Positions 1 to 8,013 are shown, numbered from the stretch's first letter. The stretch: DNA of 33,013 nt from an uncultured bacterium (GCA_903927265.1 CAIYMF010000203.1:1-33013); one strand, 5' to 3'. The notes: generated by a model from the sequence alone, not told the origin. Made by a program: numbers and translations.

Positions 1-477
1 CTGTTCACCAAGGCCGAGTCCGAACTGCTCGCCCAAACCACCGCCGCGGCGCTCGCTCCGCTGGGTCACGCCGACCTTGCCAAGCTGGAGAATCTCGTGC
101 GCAAGCACGCTGACAAGTACCGCGACCTCTATCGCCGTCAGGGCAGCGCCACCGTCGCTAAGACGCACTCACGTGCGCGCACGGCTACCGCCAACGCCTC
201 GACAGCCCAGAAGGCCGAATTGTTCAGCGCCGCACTCTCGCGCGTGACCCAGCAGTTGGCCAAGCGCGACCGCGAAGAAGCAGCCGACCTGCGTAACGAA
301 CGCCTCGCGGCTGCCCGTGCGGCCAAGAGCGGTGGTCCCAACAAAGTGGGTTCAACCAGTGCAGGCAAGGCAGCCGGCGCCAGCACCTCGCGCGCCAAAA
401 AGACCGGCCCATCGGGTAAGGCTGCGGCCACTCGTTCGGCGAACGCACGCTCGCAGGCCAAGCGCGACGGAAAGTAG
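1..477 (+). CDS. Lysine/alanine-rich basic protein, 5' end outside window (partial)
   Basis: The frame is open from base 1 to the TAG at 475-477, so this is the last 158 residues of a longer protein. The first part looks alpha-helical (KLENLVRKHADKYRDLYRRQ). The last 60 or so residues are low-complexity, rich in Lys, Arg, Ala, Ser and Gly, like the basic tails of actinobacterial nucleoid-associated proteins. I do not recognise the family. DNA or RNA binding through the basic tail is only an inference from composition. The stop codon lies inside a GC-rich hairpin. Confidence 0.6.
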   Translation: MFTKAESELLAQTTAAALAPLGHADLAKLENLVRKHADKYRDLYRRQGSATVAKTHSRARTATANASTAQKAELFSAALSRVTQQLAKRDREEAADLRNERLAAARAAKSGGPNKVGSTSAGKAAGASTSRAKKTGPSGKAAATRSANARSQAKRDGK

Positions 478-492
478 CGGCGACGCCGCTAC
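474..492 (+). terminator. GC-rich hairpin at the end of the basic protein gene
   Basis: GTAGCGGC (474-481) pairs perfectly with GCCGCTAC (485-492) around a 3-nt loop. The stem starts at the stop codon of the upstream gene and ends 3 nt before the next start codon. There is no U-tract, so termination is plausible but unproven; it could equally influence translation of the downstream gene. Confidence 0.4.
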
Positions 493-495
493 GGC

Positions 496-1620
496 ATGAC
501 TCGCCCCACGCTCGACAACTGGCTCACCCCAGAGCATGTGCACTGGTCGCTGCGCCATGTACGAGAGATGCTGCCCACGGCACGGATTCGTCGTGGGCAG
601 TATTCGCACGAGTTGAATGCGGCACACGACCAGTCACTGCTTCAACTGGAATTCCCCGGCACTCACCAGTCCTTCGTGCTGGGACAGTGGCTCGAATCAA
701 CTGAGGTTGACTCGCTCACCGTGCTGCGCGGCAATGACCTTGTGCTCGAGTGGCGCGCGGCCGATGTCGCCGACGACGATGTACACCTTCTGTTTAGTGT
801 CACCAAGTCCGTCACCTCACTCCTCGTCGGAGTGCTCGTGGGTCGCGGCTTGATCGAGATAGAAGCACCCGTCACGCAGTACGTTCCCGCAGTTGTCGGA
901 AGTGGCTTCGACGGCGCCACTGTTCGCAACCTGCTCGACATGACCACGGCATTCGCGTTTATTGAGGACTACAACCCCGGCGATGATTTGCGTGCCTACC
1001 GCAACGCTGCCGGCTGGTATCCCACGGAACCGGGAGCACCCAACCTTCACGAGTTCATTGCCACGCGCGAGGCAGACGGCCAACACGGTCAACGATTCCG
1101 TTACCAATCACCAGCTACCGATCTGCTGGGGTGGATCTGCGAATCCGTGACGACCCAGCCGTTCGCGACTGCACTCTCAGAGAACGTGTGGGCACCCATG
1201 GGCGCCGAAGCAGACGCCGACATCGCAGTTGACCGTCAGGGATCACCACGTAACGCAGGCGGAATGAGTGTCACGCCACGCGATCTCGCACGCCTCGGAC
1301 TTCTTGTGGCCGACGGCGGACGCGGAATCATTCCCATCGACTATCTCGATGACCTCACTCACAATGGAAGCACTCAGCAATGGGCTGATGGAGACTTTGC
1401 ACCGTGGCTTTCCGGCGGCGCCTATCGCTCCTGCTGGTACCAACCCCGCCTCGATCCAGCCGTTGTGATGGGGGTCGGCATTCACGGCCAGATGCTGTAT
1501 GTCGATCGCGCGCGTCGCATTGTCGTTGCCAAGCAATCGTCATGGTCACTCGCCGACGACACTGATGCGCACAACGATGCGTATCTGGCGTGCCAGTCGA
1601 TCGCCCGCGCACTGAATTGA
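496..1620 (+). CDS. Serine hydrolase, class C beta-lactamase family (6-aminohexanoate-dimer hydrolase-like)
   Basis: A 374-aa protein with the beta-lactamase/penicillin-binding fold. The SxxK motif is S101-V-T-K104 in FSVTKSVTSLLVG, and the second motif Y-x-S/N is Y203-Q-S205 in FRYQSPATDLLGW. The segments VRNLLDMTT and GGMSVTPRDLARLG are typical of the NylB-like branch of class C hydrolases, which act on small amides or esters rather than on beta-lactams. The usual third K/H-T/S-G motif is probably represented by GIHGQM near the C-terminus. No signal peptide is seen, so it is probably cytoplasmic. Substrate unknown. Start chosen as the first ATG after the upstream stop; no clear Shine-Dalgarno. 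Confidence 0.85.
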   Translation: MTRPTLDNWLTPEHVHWSLRHVREMLPTARIRRGQYSHELNAAHDQSLLQLEFPGTHQSFVLGQWLESTEVDSLTVLRGNDLVLEWRAADVADDDVHLLFSVTKSVTSLLVGVLVGRGLIEIEAPVTQYVPAVVGSGFDGATVRNLLDMTTAFAFIEDYNPGDDLRAYRNAAGWYPTEPGAPNLHEFIATREADGQHGQRFRYQSPATDLLGWICESVTTQPFATALSENVWAPMGAEADADIAVDRQGSPRNAGGMSVTPRDLARLGLLVADGGRGIIPIDYLDDLTHNGSTQQWADGDFAPWLSGGAYRSCWYQPRLDPAVVMGVGIHGQMLYVDRARRIVVAKQSSWSLADDTDAHNDAYLACQSIARALN

Positions 1621-1737
1621 TACGTCTGTCCTATGCATTGGTGACATCCGCACGCATTTAACGTCGGTGTTCGTCGTACTTCATCCTCTTGAATTGCCGG
1701 ACGCGCACTTTCGCACCCGCACTCAAGGAGCATCATC

Positions 1738-2025
1738 ATGGACTGGAGTATCGGCAACATCCTGTGGATCATCATCGGCGGCGCAATCGTGGGCATCGTT
1801 GCTCGCATTGTTCTTCCTGGCCGGCAGAACATCCCCTTTTGGTCGGTGATCGTCGCCGGCATCGTCGGAATGCTCATCGGCGACTGGTTGTCGAAGTTGC
1901 TCGGTGTGTACGAGACCGGCGGTTACGACTGGATCCGCCACGGATTGCAGGTCGTCGTCGGCATCGTCGCCGTGGCCCTGACGGCCAAGATCTTCAGCGG
2001 CCGCAACGCACGCAGCACGACGTAG
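1738..2025 (+). CDS. GlsB/YeaQ/YmgE-family small membrane protein
   Basis: A 95-aa protein with three hydrophobic segments and the glycine-rich pattern of the transglycosylase-associated (GlsB/YeaQ/YmgE) family: IIGGAIVGIVARIVLPG near the N-terminus and IVAGIVGMLIGDWL in the middle. Members are small inner-membrane proteins commonly induced by general stress; their molecular role is unknown. AAGGAG sits a suitable distance upstream of the ATG. The gene abuts the convergent response regulator with no spacer (stops at 2023-2025 and 2026-2028). Confidence 0.88.
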   Translation: MDWSIGNILWIIIGGAIVGIVARIVLPGRQNIPFWSVIVAGIVGMLIGDWLSKLLGVYETGGYDWIRHGLQVVVGIVAVALTAKIFSGRNARSTT

Positions 2026-2733
2026 TTAGGGAAGCAGTCCCTCACGCTGCGCCATGCGGTAGAGCTCGGTCTTACTGGGCAATGGCGCACCCGCCTTGTC
2101 GTACTTGGCACGAAGTCGACGGATGTACTCGCGCGCCGTCGATTCGCTCACGCCCATGTGTCGTGCCACAGAACGCATCTTCAGGCCTGAGGCATACAAC
2201 ACCATCGCACGTCGTTCCTGGTCAGACAGTTCGACCAGGGACGACGTGTCGGCGAGCATCGCCGCGGCCGCCTCCGCAGAGGTGTACTTCTCCCCGCGTA
2301 ACGCTGCCTCGACCGCGCTCACAAGTTCGGCGGGCTCAGCACTCTTGGAAACAAACCCGGTCACGCCGGCGGTAAAGGCCGAACGGATTGTGGTGCTGTC
2401 TCCCAGTGCGCTCACGATCAAAATCGGAACGCCCGTGTCAGACAACGTGGCAATGTTGAGCAGTGGCGAACGATTGTCGTTGAGATCGAGATCGAGAATG
2501 ATGCAGTCTGCGCCCGACTGCTCGATTGCGACAACGGCTGCATCGATGTCAGCGCCACTGTAGACGGGCGCCATGTCCCCAAAATGGAGGACAAGGCGAA
2601 GAGTGAGGGCTTCCCGGACCAGTGGATGGTCCTCAAGGATGACGAAACGTGGTTGAGTATCCACGGCACCTCCGGGTTCGCCATCACTGTAGCCCAGATA
2701 CGCAGGTGCGGAAGGCGACATGATTATTGACAC
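2026..2733 (-). CDS. Response regulator, NarL/LuxR type
   Basis: A receiver domain (FVILEDHPLVREAL, acidic pocket ED; phospho-acceptor Asp in CIILDLDL, about D81; Lys in FVSKSAEP) is followed by a LuxR-type helix-turn-helix (ELSDQERRAMVLYASGLKM, then VARHMGVSESTAREYIRRL). It is a DNA-binding response regulator, most likely the partner of the divergent histidine kinase. Three starts are possible: GTG 2733 (GAGGT upstream), ATG 2721, or GTG 2664 (GGAGG 4 nt upstream, which would put the receiver domain right at the N-terminus). With the longer starts the gene overlaps the start of the kinase gene on the other strand. Confidence 0.88.
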   Translation of the reverse strand: MSIIMSPSAPAYLGYSDGEPGGAVDTQPRFVILEDHPLVREALTLRLVLHFGDMAPVYSGADIDAAVVAIEQSGADCIILDLDLNDNRSPLLNIATLSDTGVPILIVSALGDSTTIRSAFTAGVTGFVSKSAEPAELVSAVEAALRGEKYTSAEAAAAMLADTSSLVELSDQERRAMVLYASGLKMRSVARHMGVSESTAREYIRRLRAKYDKAGAPLPSKTELYRMAQREGLLP

Positions 2734-5014
2734 CGCCGGACCTCAAATTCGCGCGCTCTTCACCACGCGCCGCTGGCTTGTTGTCATGCTCACCGGACTC
2801 CTGGTGGTCGTCACCTCGGTGGCCGGAGCCCGCAGGTGGTCGGAACTCAACACTGTTGAACACGTCGGAATGGTGTTAGCAGTGACTCTCGCAATTGCTG
2901 GCGCAACGACCAGTCGTAACCCGCGGCGATTGTGGTTGTGTGACGCGAGCGTTCTCGTGCTTGCACTCACGGCACTCGCAGCACCCGATGGCTCACCCCC
3001 ATGGATTCCGATGCCCAACGTCGCGTCGTACACGGCGTTCATGGCGATTCTGCTGACCTCGCGCCGCACAGGTTTCATCATCGCGTGCGCGGGCGCGGCA
3101 TTCGTTGCTCTGATCTGGTGGCGCCACCCCACCAACATCATCGCCAGCGCACTCGAACTGTGGGGTGGCTGGATTGTTGTTGTTCAAATTCTCGTCACGG
3201 CGCTGGCCGCGTGGTGGGCCTGGAACACCGTCCTTGATGAGGCGCTCGAGGCCGATCATGATTTCGAACAGCGCGAACTCAGTGCAGACCAGTCAATCGC
3301 CGAGCAAGAGCGAGCCCGGCTGTGGCGATCAACGGCGGCCCAACTACACGAGTCGCTTCTCAACTCCATCAGGTATGTACTAGCAACACCCGAGCCAAAC
3401 CGCGAACAACTCGCTGGCTACGTGGGTGGCGCCACTCACCCCCCAGACGCACCCGTCGTACATTCCATCGACCGGCTCCTTGCGGACGTTCTCGACGATC
3501 CAATCGCCGCCGACATCATTCAGGTACCAGCCTCGCGGCCCGACGCCGAACTCGAACCGGAAGTCTTTGACGCATTGCGCGGGGCACTGATCGAGGTTGC
3601 CCACAACTCCGCACGACACGGGGGCGCGACCCAACTTCAAGTGGAGTTCGAGACCGATCCCTCGGGCCTGCTCACGGTGCACGCCGACGACAACGGATCG
3701 GGAATCTCCGGACGTTCGCGACCAGGTATCGGTACTGAGGTGGTGCTCTCGCGGAGCGTGGCCGCGGTGGGTGGAACGGTCCGCATGACGAGTGGCCGCA
3801 CAGGTGGCACCGACGTCACTCTCACGGTTCCCGCAGAAGGAGTCGCGCCACAACGGTGGCTACGCACACGTTCGTACCCACCTTTCGATAAGGGCAGACT
3901 CCTCGTGTCGGCAAGTTTGGCCGGAGCCTGCGTGGTCGGCATCGTCTACTTCCTGATCCTCTGGCCCGTGCGGTCACTCGACCGCACCGGCGGCTCGCAC
4001 TTTTGGCTCACCGTCGTTTTCGGGATCGTCGGCTGTGCCATTCCCGCAATTGTGGTTCTGCGTCGGCGGCAGTTGGCTTTGCTCGCCGGCCTCGGGCTCA
4101 TCATGATTCCCGCATTGGTGCCGTGGTTTCTACGAACAGCGGACTACGGGTGCGCACAGTCAGCCAATGTCGCTTCGGTTATCAATGTCGCCGGCTTCGC
4201 CGTCGTGGCTATCGCCGCGTGGGCAGGATTACTCCCTGGCGCTGCTGGCGTCATCATGTGGGCAACCGGAACTCTCATCGTGTTGACGAACCTGCCCGCC
4301 GCCTGCAATCAAGGAGTTCAGCTCGCGCTATCGAACTCACTGCTCGTGATACCGCTCGCGCTCACGGTGACGTACGTCGGCGTGCGCACCGATCAACGAG
4401 CCGAGACACGTATGAACACCGCCAGAAGGCGCGAAGTCCTCGAACAGAGCCGATCTGCGGCCGAGGCTGATCTCAACTCTGACCTTGAAGTGGCCGTTGA
4501 CGATGCATCGGCACTGCTCGCCGCCATCGCGGCCGGGCAACCCCGCACCCCCGAGGTTCGGGTACGCCTCGAGGCAGCCGATGCGCGCATTCGGGCGGCC
4601 ATTCAAGTTGACTCCGCCAGGGCAGGAACGTTCGCTCGGGTCGCCAAGCGAGTCGTCGACAGTGCCAGTACCGCGGGGACTTCGGTGACTGTTCGCGCGG
4701 TGGGCGGTTCCGACGATACCCGTCCAATCTCAGCGCACCTTGAGCTTCTCGTGACGCAAGCAGTGTCGGCAACACGCACTCGTCAGCCCGTGATTCAGGT
4801 ATTCACTGACGGCACCACCGACTACCTCTCGGCTCTGGTCGATCTCAACGGGTTGACTCTCGCGGGCCTACGCGCCGGCGAGAACCGAAGCTACGGCGAC
4901 GTCACGGTGGATGTGTTGGAAGAGGAAGCCGATCCCGAGGCTGACAGCATTGAATTCTCGCTCCTCCTGAGCCGGAAGATCGCCTCGCACGGAGACGTTC
5001 CGCTCGCACACTGA
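2720..5014 (+). CDS. Membrane sensor histidine kinase with a second, degenerate membrane/kinase-like half
   Basis: A 764-aa protein. Residues about 15-170 form an N-terminal membrane bundle, followed by a helical dimerisation segment with a likely phospho-acceptor His (H210 in AAQLHESLLNSIRYVL) and a HATPase domain with N box (EVAHNSARHGG, N296) and G1 box (HADDNGSGI, D323 to G328). This is the HPK7-like (NarX/DesK) class that pairs with LuxR-type regulators. Unusually, a second membrane bundle follows at about 390-545 and then a helical plus alpha/beta tail to 764 that resembles a kinase core without His, N or G boxes. GGAAGG lies 4 nt before the ATG. The divergent regulator gene is the obvious partner. 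Confidence 0.82.
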   Translation: MIIDTAGPQIRALFTTRRWLVVMLTGLLVVVTSVAGARRWSELNTVEHVGMVLAVTLAIAGATTSRNPRRLWLCDASVLVLALTALAAPDGSPPWIPMPNVASYTAFMAILLTSRRTGFIIACAGAAFVALIWWRHPTNIIASALELWGGWIVVVQILVTALAAWWAWNTVLDEALEADHDFEQRELSADQSIAEQERARLWRSTAAQLHESLLNSIRYVLATPEPNREQLAGYVGGATHPPDAPVVHSIDRLLADVLDDPIAADIIQVPASRPDAELEPEVFDALRGALIEVAHNSARHGGATQLQVEFETDPSGLLTVHADDNGSGISGRSRPGIGTEVVLSRSVAAVGGTVRMTSGRTGGTDVTLTVPAEGVAPQRWLRTRSYPPFDKGRLLVSASLAGACVVGIVYFLILWPVRSLDRTGGSHFWLTVVFGIVGCAIPAIVVLRRRQLALLAGLGLIMIPALVPWFLRTADYGCAQSANVASVINVAGFAVVAIAAWAGLLPGAAGVIMWATGTLIVLTNLPAACNQGVQLALSNSLLVIPLALTVTYVGVRTDQRAETRMNTARRREVLEQSRSAAEADLNSDLEVAVDDASALLAAIAAGQPRTPEVRVRLEAADARIRAAIQVDSARAGTFARVAKRVVDSASTAGTSVTVRAVGGSDDTRPISAHLELLVTQAVSATRTRQPVIQVFTDGTTDYLSALVDLNGLTLAGLRAGENRSYGDVTVDVLEEEADPEADSIEFSLLLSRKIASHGDVPLAH

Positions 5015-5029
5015 ACTGTCACCAGTTCA
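5012..5029 (+). terminator. Hairpin at the kinase stop codon
   Basis: TGAACTG (5012-5018, including the TGA stop) pairs perfectly with CAGTTCA (5023-5029) around a 4-nt loop. There is no U-tract. It is a candidate terminator-like structure for the kinase transcript. Confidence 0.4.
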
Positions 5030-5110
5030 TGTGACACCCACGCGTGAGCCGCGGATTCGGACCGGTTTACGGGTTCGTTTAGCGCACACATGGCGCTACC
5101 TTCAACGCTT

Positions 5111-5494
5111 ATGCCCAAGTTTCTTATCGGCTGGCTACTCGGCCTCGCCGCAAATGCCATCGCTCTGATCATCTGCACACTGCTGTTCAAAGAGAAGTTC
5201 AGTTTCGAATCGTGGACCTCATTTGTCGTATGCGTCGTGGTCTTCGCGATCCTCAGCGCACTCTTCACGTGGTTCTGCTTCAAGTTCCTGATGCGTCACG
5301 CAGGTTCGCTCGTTGCCCTCACCGGCTTGGCGTCAACCTTCTTGGCCCTGCTGGTCACGGCCACGTTCTTCGGTCTTGACATCGATGGCGTCACCACGTG
5401 GGTTCTGTCGACCCTGTTGATCTGGATCATCTCGATGTTCATCTGGGTTATCCCCGGGCCGTGGCGCACAGCCAAGAAAGACATCCACGTCTGA
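5111..5494 (+). CDS. Small four-helix membrane protein, unknown function
   Basis: A protein of 127 aa from ATG 5111 (MPKFLIGWLLGL) with four hydrophobic segments and short charged loops (KEKF, KFLMRH, WRTAKKDIHV at the end). It resembles small actinobacterial holin-like or superfamily-4-TM proteins, but I cannot name a family. An upstream in-frame ATG at 5090 would add seven residues. ATG 5111 is preferred because TACCTT (5097-5102) looks like a -10 element only 8 nt upstream, so transcription would begin near or at this ATG. Confidence 0.6.
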   Translation: MPKFLIGWLLGLAANAIALIICTLLFKEKFSFESWTSFVVCVVVFAILSALFTWFCFKFLMRHAGSLVALTGLASTFLALLVTATFFGLDIDGVTTWVLSTLLIWIISMFIWVIPGPWRTAKKDIHV

Positions 5495-5553
5495 GGCCCT
5501 CGTCCAACATTTCGTCCGTACTCATAGCCAGCAACTCACTATCAGGAGGAATC

Positions 5554-5970
5554 GTGGCCCTCGGCCCCGTCGACATCATCATCATCGGATTTCCCGGTAA
5601 CAAGTTCACCGGAGAAATCGCACCGGCCATTCGCGAACTCGTTGAGAACGAGACCATCCGAATCCTCGACTTGCTCTTCGTGACCACCGACGCCGAAGGA
5701 ACAATCGCTTCGGTGCGCATCACCGATCTCGGCGCAGACCTTGCTCCCGGCATGGTTGAAATTGAGGTTGCCGAACCTGGTGCCCTTGACCAAGACGATG
5801 CCGAGGAACTCGTCGAGGATCTGCCTGCAAACAGTTCAGCATTGCTGGTCGCATTCGAAAACATCTGGGCCGCCCGCTTCGTGGCAGCCATCCACAATGC
5901 CGACGCCGTCGTCATCGACCAGATCCGCATCCCCGCCGACGCCGTTGACGACGTGCTCGGCATCTCATAA
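5554..5970 (+). CDS. DUF6325-family protein (formerly grouped with DUF1269)
   Basis: A 138-aa acidic protein starting at GTG 5554, chosen because AGGAGG lies just upstream. It opens with LGPVDIIIIGFPGNKFTGE and continues with a ferredoxin-like alternation of strands and helices; the ending has the AANIWAARF-like segment (AFENIWAARFVAAI) typical of the family. Function is unknown, but in actinobacteria these genes usually sit next to a SHOCT-domain gene, as here (30 nt downstream). No transmembrane helix is evident. Confidence 0.8.
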   Translation: MALGPVDIIIIGFPGNKFTGEIAPAIRELVENETIRILDLLFVTTDAEGTIASVRITDLGADLAPGMVEIEVAEPGALDQDDAEELVEDLPANSSALLVAFENIWAARFVAAIHNADAVVIDQIRIPADAVDDVLGIS

Positions 5971-6000
5971 CCTCACACCAACGATCTGAAGGGAAACACC

Positions 6001-6270
6001 ATGGGACTACTCCGCGCCGCCGCCACCACGGCCGTCGTTGCCGGAACCGCCACTGCCGTCTCCGGCCGAGTTGCGGGTCGTCAGGCAGCACACAATGCAC
6101 CCCCGCCCGCACCTGCAGCTGCTCCGATGGAAGCCGCGCCGGCGGGTCCGGCCGCGCCTGAGGTGAGCCCCGAGGCTGCCAAGGTTCAGGAGCTCGCCCA
6201 GATGCATGCCCAGGGACTTCTGACTGACGACGAGTTCGCCGCCGCGAAGGCCAAGGCTCTCGGTATCTGA
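6001..6270 (+). CDS. SHOCT-domain small protein
   Basis: An 89-aa protein. The N-terminus is a short hydrophobic, Ala-rich stretch, the centre is Pro/Ala-rich, and the last 30 residues form a SHOCT domain (VQELAQMHAQGLLTDDEF, then AAAKAKALGI). SHOCT is a short C-terminal helical-hairpin domain thought to mediate oligomerisation or protein contacts. The gene lies 30 nt behind the DUF6325 gene with AAGGGAAAC upstream, so the two are probably cotranscribed and act together. Confidence 0.85.
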   Translation: MGLLRAAATTAVVAGTATAVSGRVAGRQAAHNAPPPAPAAAPMEAAPAGPAAPEVSPEAAKVQELAQMHAQGLLTDDEFAAAKAKALGI

Positions 6271-6272
6271 TC

Positions 6273-6295
6273 GGCAACCGCGCGTGCCGGTTGCC
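6273..6295 (+). terminator. Hairpin after the SHOCT gene
   Basis: GGCAACCG (6273-6280) pairs perfectly with CGGTTGCC (6288-6295) around a 7-nt loop, directly after the stop codon of the SHOCT gene. There is no U-tract. It may attenuate transcription into the downstream small gene. Confidence 0.5.
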
Positions 6296-6346
6296 ACGCA
6301 CACCCCCCACAGTGCCAGCGGCGCTGAAACAAGAAATGAGAGAGCA

Positions 6347-6532
6347 ATGGGACTGTTCGACAGCATTAAGGGCATGCTCGCCGGCCACAAGGACACCGTC
6401 GACGGTGCCGTTGACCAAGCCGTTGACGCAGGCGCCGGCATGGTCAAGGAAAAGACCCCCGACCAGCTCGACGGAGTCGTTGATCAGGGGTCGGGGATGA
6501 CCAAGGACGCCATCAAGGACCAACTCGACTGA
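6347..6532 (+). CDS. MT0933/Rv0909-type small antitoxin-like protein
   Basis: A 61-aa protein starting at ATG 6347 (GAGAG upstream). It begins MGLFDSIKGMLAGHKDTVDG and repeats short amphipathic units (DGAVDQAVDAG, then DGVVDQGSGM) with the KTPDQLD motif seen in the MT0933-like family, annotated as putative antitoxins from mycobacteria. No toxin gene is adjacent, so an antitoxin role is doubtful; its position behind DUF6325 and SHOCT suggests a stress-related small protein group. Ends just before a large hairpin. Confidence 0.7.
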   Translation: MGLFDSIKGMLAGHKDTVDGAVDQAVDAGAGMVKEKTPDQLDGVVDQGSGMTKDAIKDQLD

Positions 6533-6542
6533 GATACCACGT

Positions 6543-6582
6543 ACTACGCTGCGGGGCCTGACAATCGACCCCGTAGCGTAGT
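6543..6582 (+). terminator. Fourteen-base-pair hairpin overlapping the next promoter
   Basis: ACTACGCTGCGGGG (6543-6556) pairs with CCCCGTAGCGTAGT (6569-6582), with 13 Watson-Crick pairs and one G-U, around a 12-nt loop. It follows the MT0933-type gene stop by 10 nt. The right arm contains the hexamer TAGCGT that serves as candidate -10 for the LysE gene, so terminator and promoter would share bases. Confidence 0.6.
6574..6579 (+). promoter_or_regulatory. Candidate -10 for leaderless LysE transcript
   Basis: TAGCGT is followed by exactly 6 nt and then GTG 6586. This TANNNT-N6-start spacing recurs at eight genes in the window and places the transcription start at the start codon. Confidence 0.6.
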
Positions 6583-6585
6583 GCT

Positions 6586-7242
6586 GTGGTTGGCACGAAG
6601 TACCTCGTCGCAGTCACGCTGGCGTGCATCGCGATCATTCTCGCTCCCGGCCCCAGCGTGATGTTCGTGCTCGCACGAGCAATCGCTTGGGGACGCTGGA
6701 CGGCCTATCTCACCGCCATCGGCAACGCCCTCGGCATGTTCACCCTGTCGGTGGTCGTCGCTATCGGCCTTGGACCCATCTTCCAGCGCTACCCGCTCGT
6801 GCTGCTTCTCGCGCAGGCTCTCGGTGGTCTCTACCTGATCTACCTCGGAGTACAGGCCCTGCGACACCGCCGCGCGCACGTCGACGCGATGCTCACCGTC
6901 GACGAGGCCAAACCATCACCCGCACGCATCATTCGCGAAGGCTTTATGGTCGGTGTTCTCAACCCCAAGGGCCTGGTGTTCTTCGCAGCCGTGTTCCCCC
7001 AGTTCATCGATCCCGATGGCGGGCCAGTGACCATTCAGTTGCTCATCTTCGGCGCGATCTTCGCCGTGCTGTGCATCCTGCTCGACGGAACGTGGGGCCT
7101 CATCGTGGGCTCGAGCCGCGACTGGTTCGTCAATTCCGACGGCCGACTGCTCACTCTGCGCATCATCGGCGGTCTCGTGATGATCACGCTCGGGGTGCTC
7201 GTACTCATACCGCTCGGCTGGTCGCTACTGTTCCCTTCATGA
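6586..7242 (+). CDS. LysE/RhtB-family amino acid exporter
   Basis: A 218-aa inner-membrane protein with six hydrophobic segments. The N-terminus has the family signature with the conserved APGPSVMFVLARAI segment (about 21-34) and NALGMF in the second helix; the region GFMVGVLNPKGLVFFAAVFPQF is also conserved. LysE/RhtB proteins export amino acids or derivatives by proton exchange; the substrate cannot be read from sequence. The GTG start sits 6 nt after a -10 hexamer and has no Shine-Dalgarno, so the mRNA is probably leaderless. Its stop overlaps the next start by ATGA. Confidence 0.88.
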   Translation: MVGTKYLVAVTLACIAIILAPGPSVMFVLARAIAWGRWTAYLTAIGNALGMFTLSVVVAIGLGPIFQRYPLVLLLAQALGGLYLIYLGVQALRHRRAHVDAMLTVDEAKPSPARIIREGFMVGVLNPKGLVFFAAVFPQFIDPDGGPVTIQLLIFGAIFAVLCILLDGTWGLIVGSSRDWFVNSDGRLLTLRIIGGLVMITLGVLVLIPLGWSLLFPS

Positions 7243-8000
7243 CCACCCTTGAGACTGCCGCCGCCATTGCCGAGCCACTCGGACGGGCGGGTAGTTGGTT
7301 CTACTTCACTCCGTCCACCGCTGAGCACGGTCAACACATCGGCCTTGATGTCGTGGGCTTCTACGCGCTCGGCCGCGGTGGCGTTCTCGGCGATCCGTCA
7401 CCGGCTGAAGTGAACGACATCTTCTACTTCTTCAAGCCCTCATTTGTTGAGGCGATGTACGGCGAGGCTCGCAGCAAGCAAACACCGCAGGTCGCCGTTC
7501 CCGCGCACCTCGAGTCAGCCGACTTCTTCGCCCGCCACACCTTCGGCGGCATTCCAGTCGAAACCCTCACCGCGTTCACCGAGGCCGCCTCCACCGTGAT
7601 GGCGGCGGCACCTGTCGGCGAGTGGCCACTCGTCGATGGTTACCGCGCACATCTCATTCCTTCCGACGCCACTGCCGCCGCCTACCGCCATGTGATCATG
7701 CTGCGCGAACTTCGCGGCGGCGTTCACACCGACGCGATCAAGGCCTCCGGACTCACCGCTGTGCAATCGTGCTTCCTTGATAACGATGGTCGCGCGTTCG
7801 CACTTCACGGATTCGCCGACGAGGACATTCCCGTGGTCGACGAGGCCATGCGTCAACGCCGTCTTGACGCCGAGAACGATACGACCGTTCGCATGGCCGC
7901 CCTCCTTGGTTCACTCACAGATGAGCAACAAGCGGCGCTTGTCGAAGGTGCAGTTGCCATGCGCGCTGCCTTGAAGAACCCGGTAGCAGTCGCTAACTAA
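7239..8000 (+). CDS. SCO6745-family conserved protein
   Basis: A 253-aa soluble protein beginning MTTLETAAAIAEPLGRAGSW, with the conserved pieces GLDVVGFYALGRGGVLG, FYFFKPSFVEAM and a C-terminal HVIMLRELRGGVHTDAIKASGL stretch (written here in family order, about 150-171). This matches the actinobacterial SCO6745 family, which is helical and of unknown function. The ATG overlaps the LysE stop (ATGA at 7239-7242), so it is translationally coupled to the exporter and may process or sense the same compound. The long open frame upstream of this ATG is an antisense-free shadow within lysE and is not part of the protein. Confidence 0.75.
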   Translation: MTTLETAAAIAEPLGRAGSWFYFTPSTAEHGQHIGLDVVGFYALGRGGVLGDPSPAEVNDIFYFFKPSFVEAMYGEARSKQTPQVAVPAHLESADFFARHTFGGIPVETLTAFTEAASTVMAAAPVGEWPLVDGYRAHLIPSDATAAAYRHVIMLRELRGGVHTDAIKASGLTAVQSCFLDNDGRAFALHGFADEDIPVVDEAMRQRRLDAENDTTVRMAALLGSLTDEQQAALVEGAVAMRAALKNPVAVAN

Positions 8001-8013
8001 GTCAACGATTGGC

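Noticed and set aside
4003-4470. Arg-rich open frame inside the histidine kinase gene
   Set aside because: Shadow frame of the membrane bundle of the kinase; composition is that of a +1 frame in GC-rich DNA.
6624-7238. Open frame continuous with the SCO6745-type gene through the LysE gene
   Set aside because: It is an out-of-frame, Arg/His-rich shadow of the LysE exporter; family similarity begins at ATG 7239.
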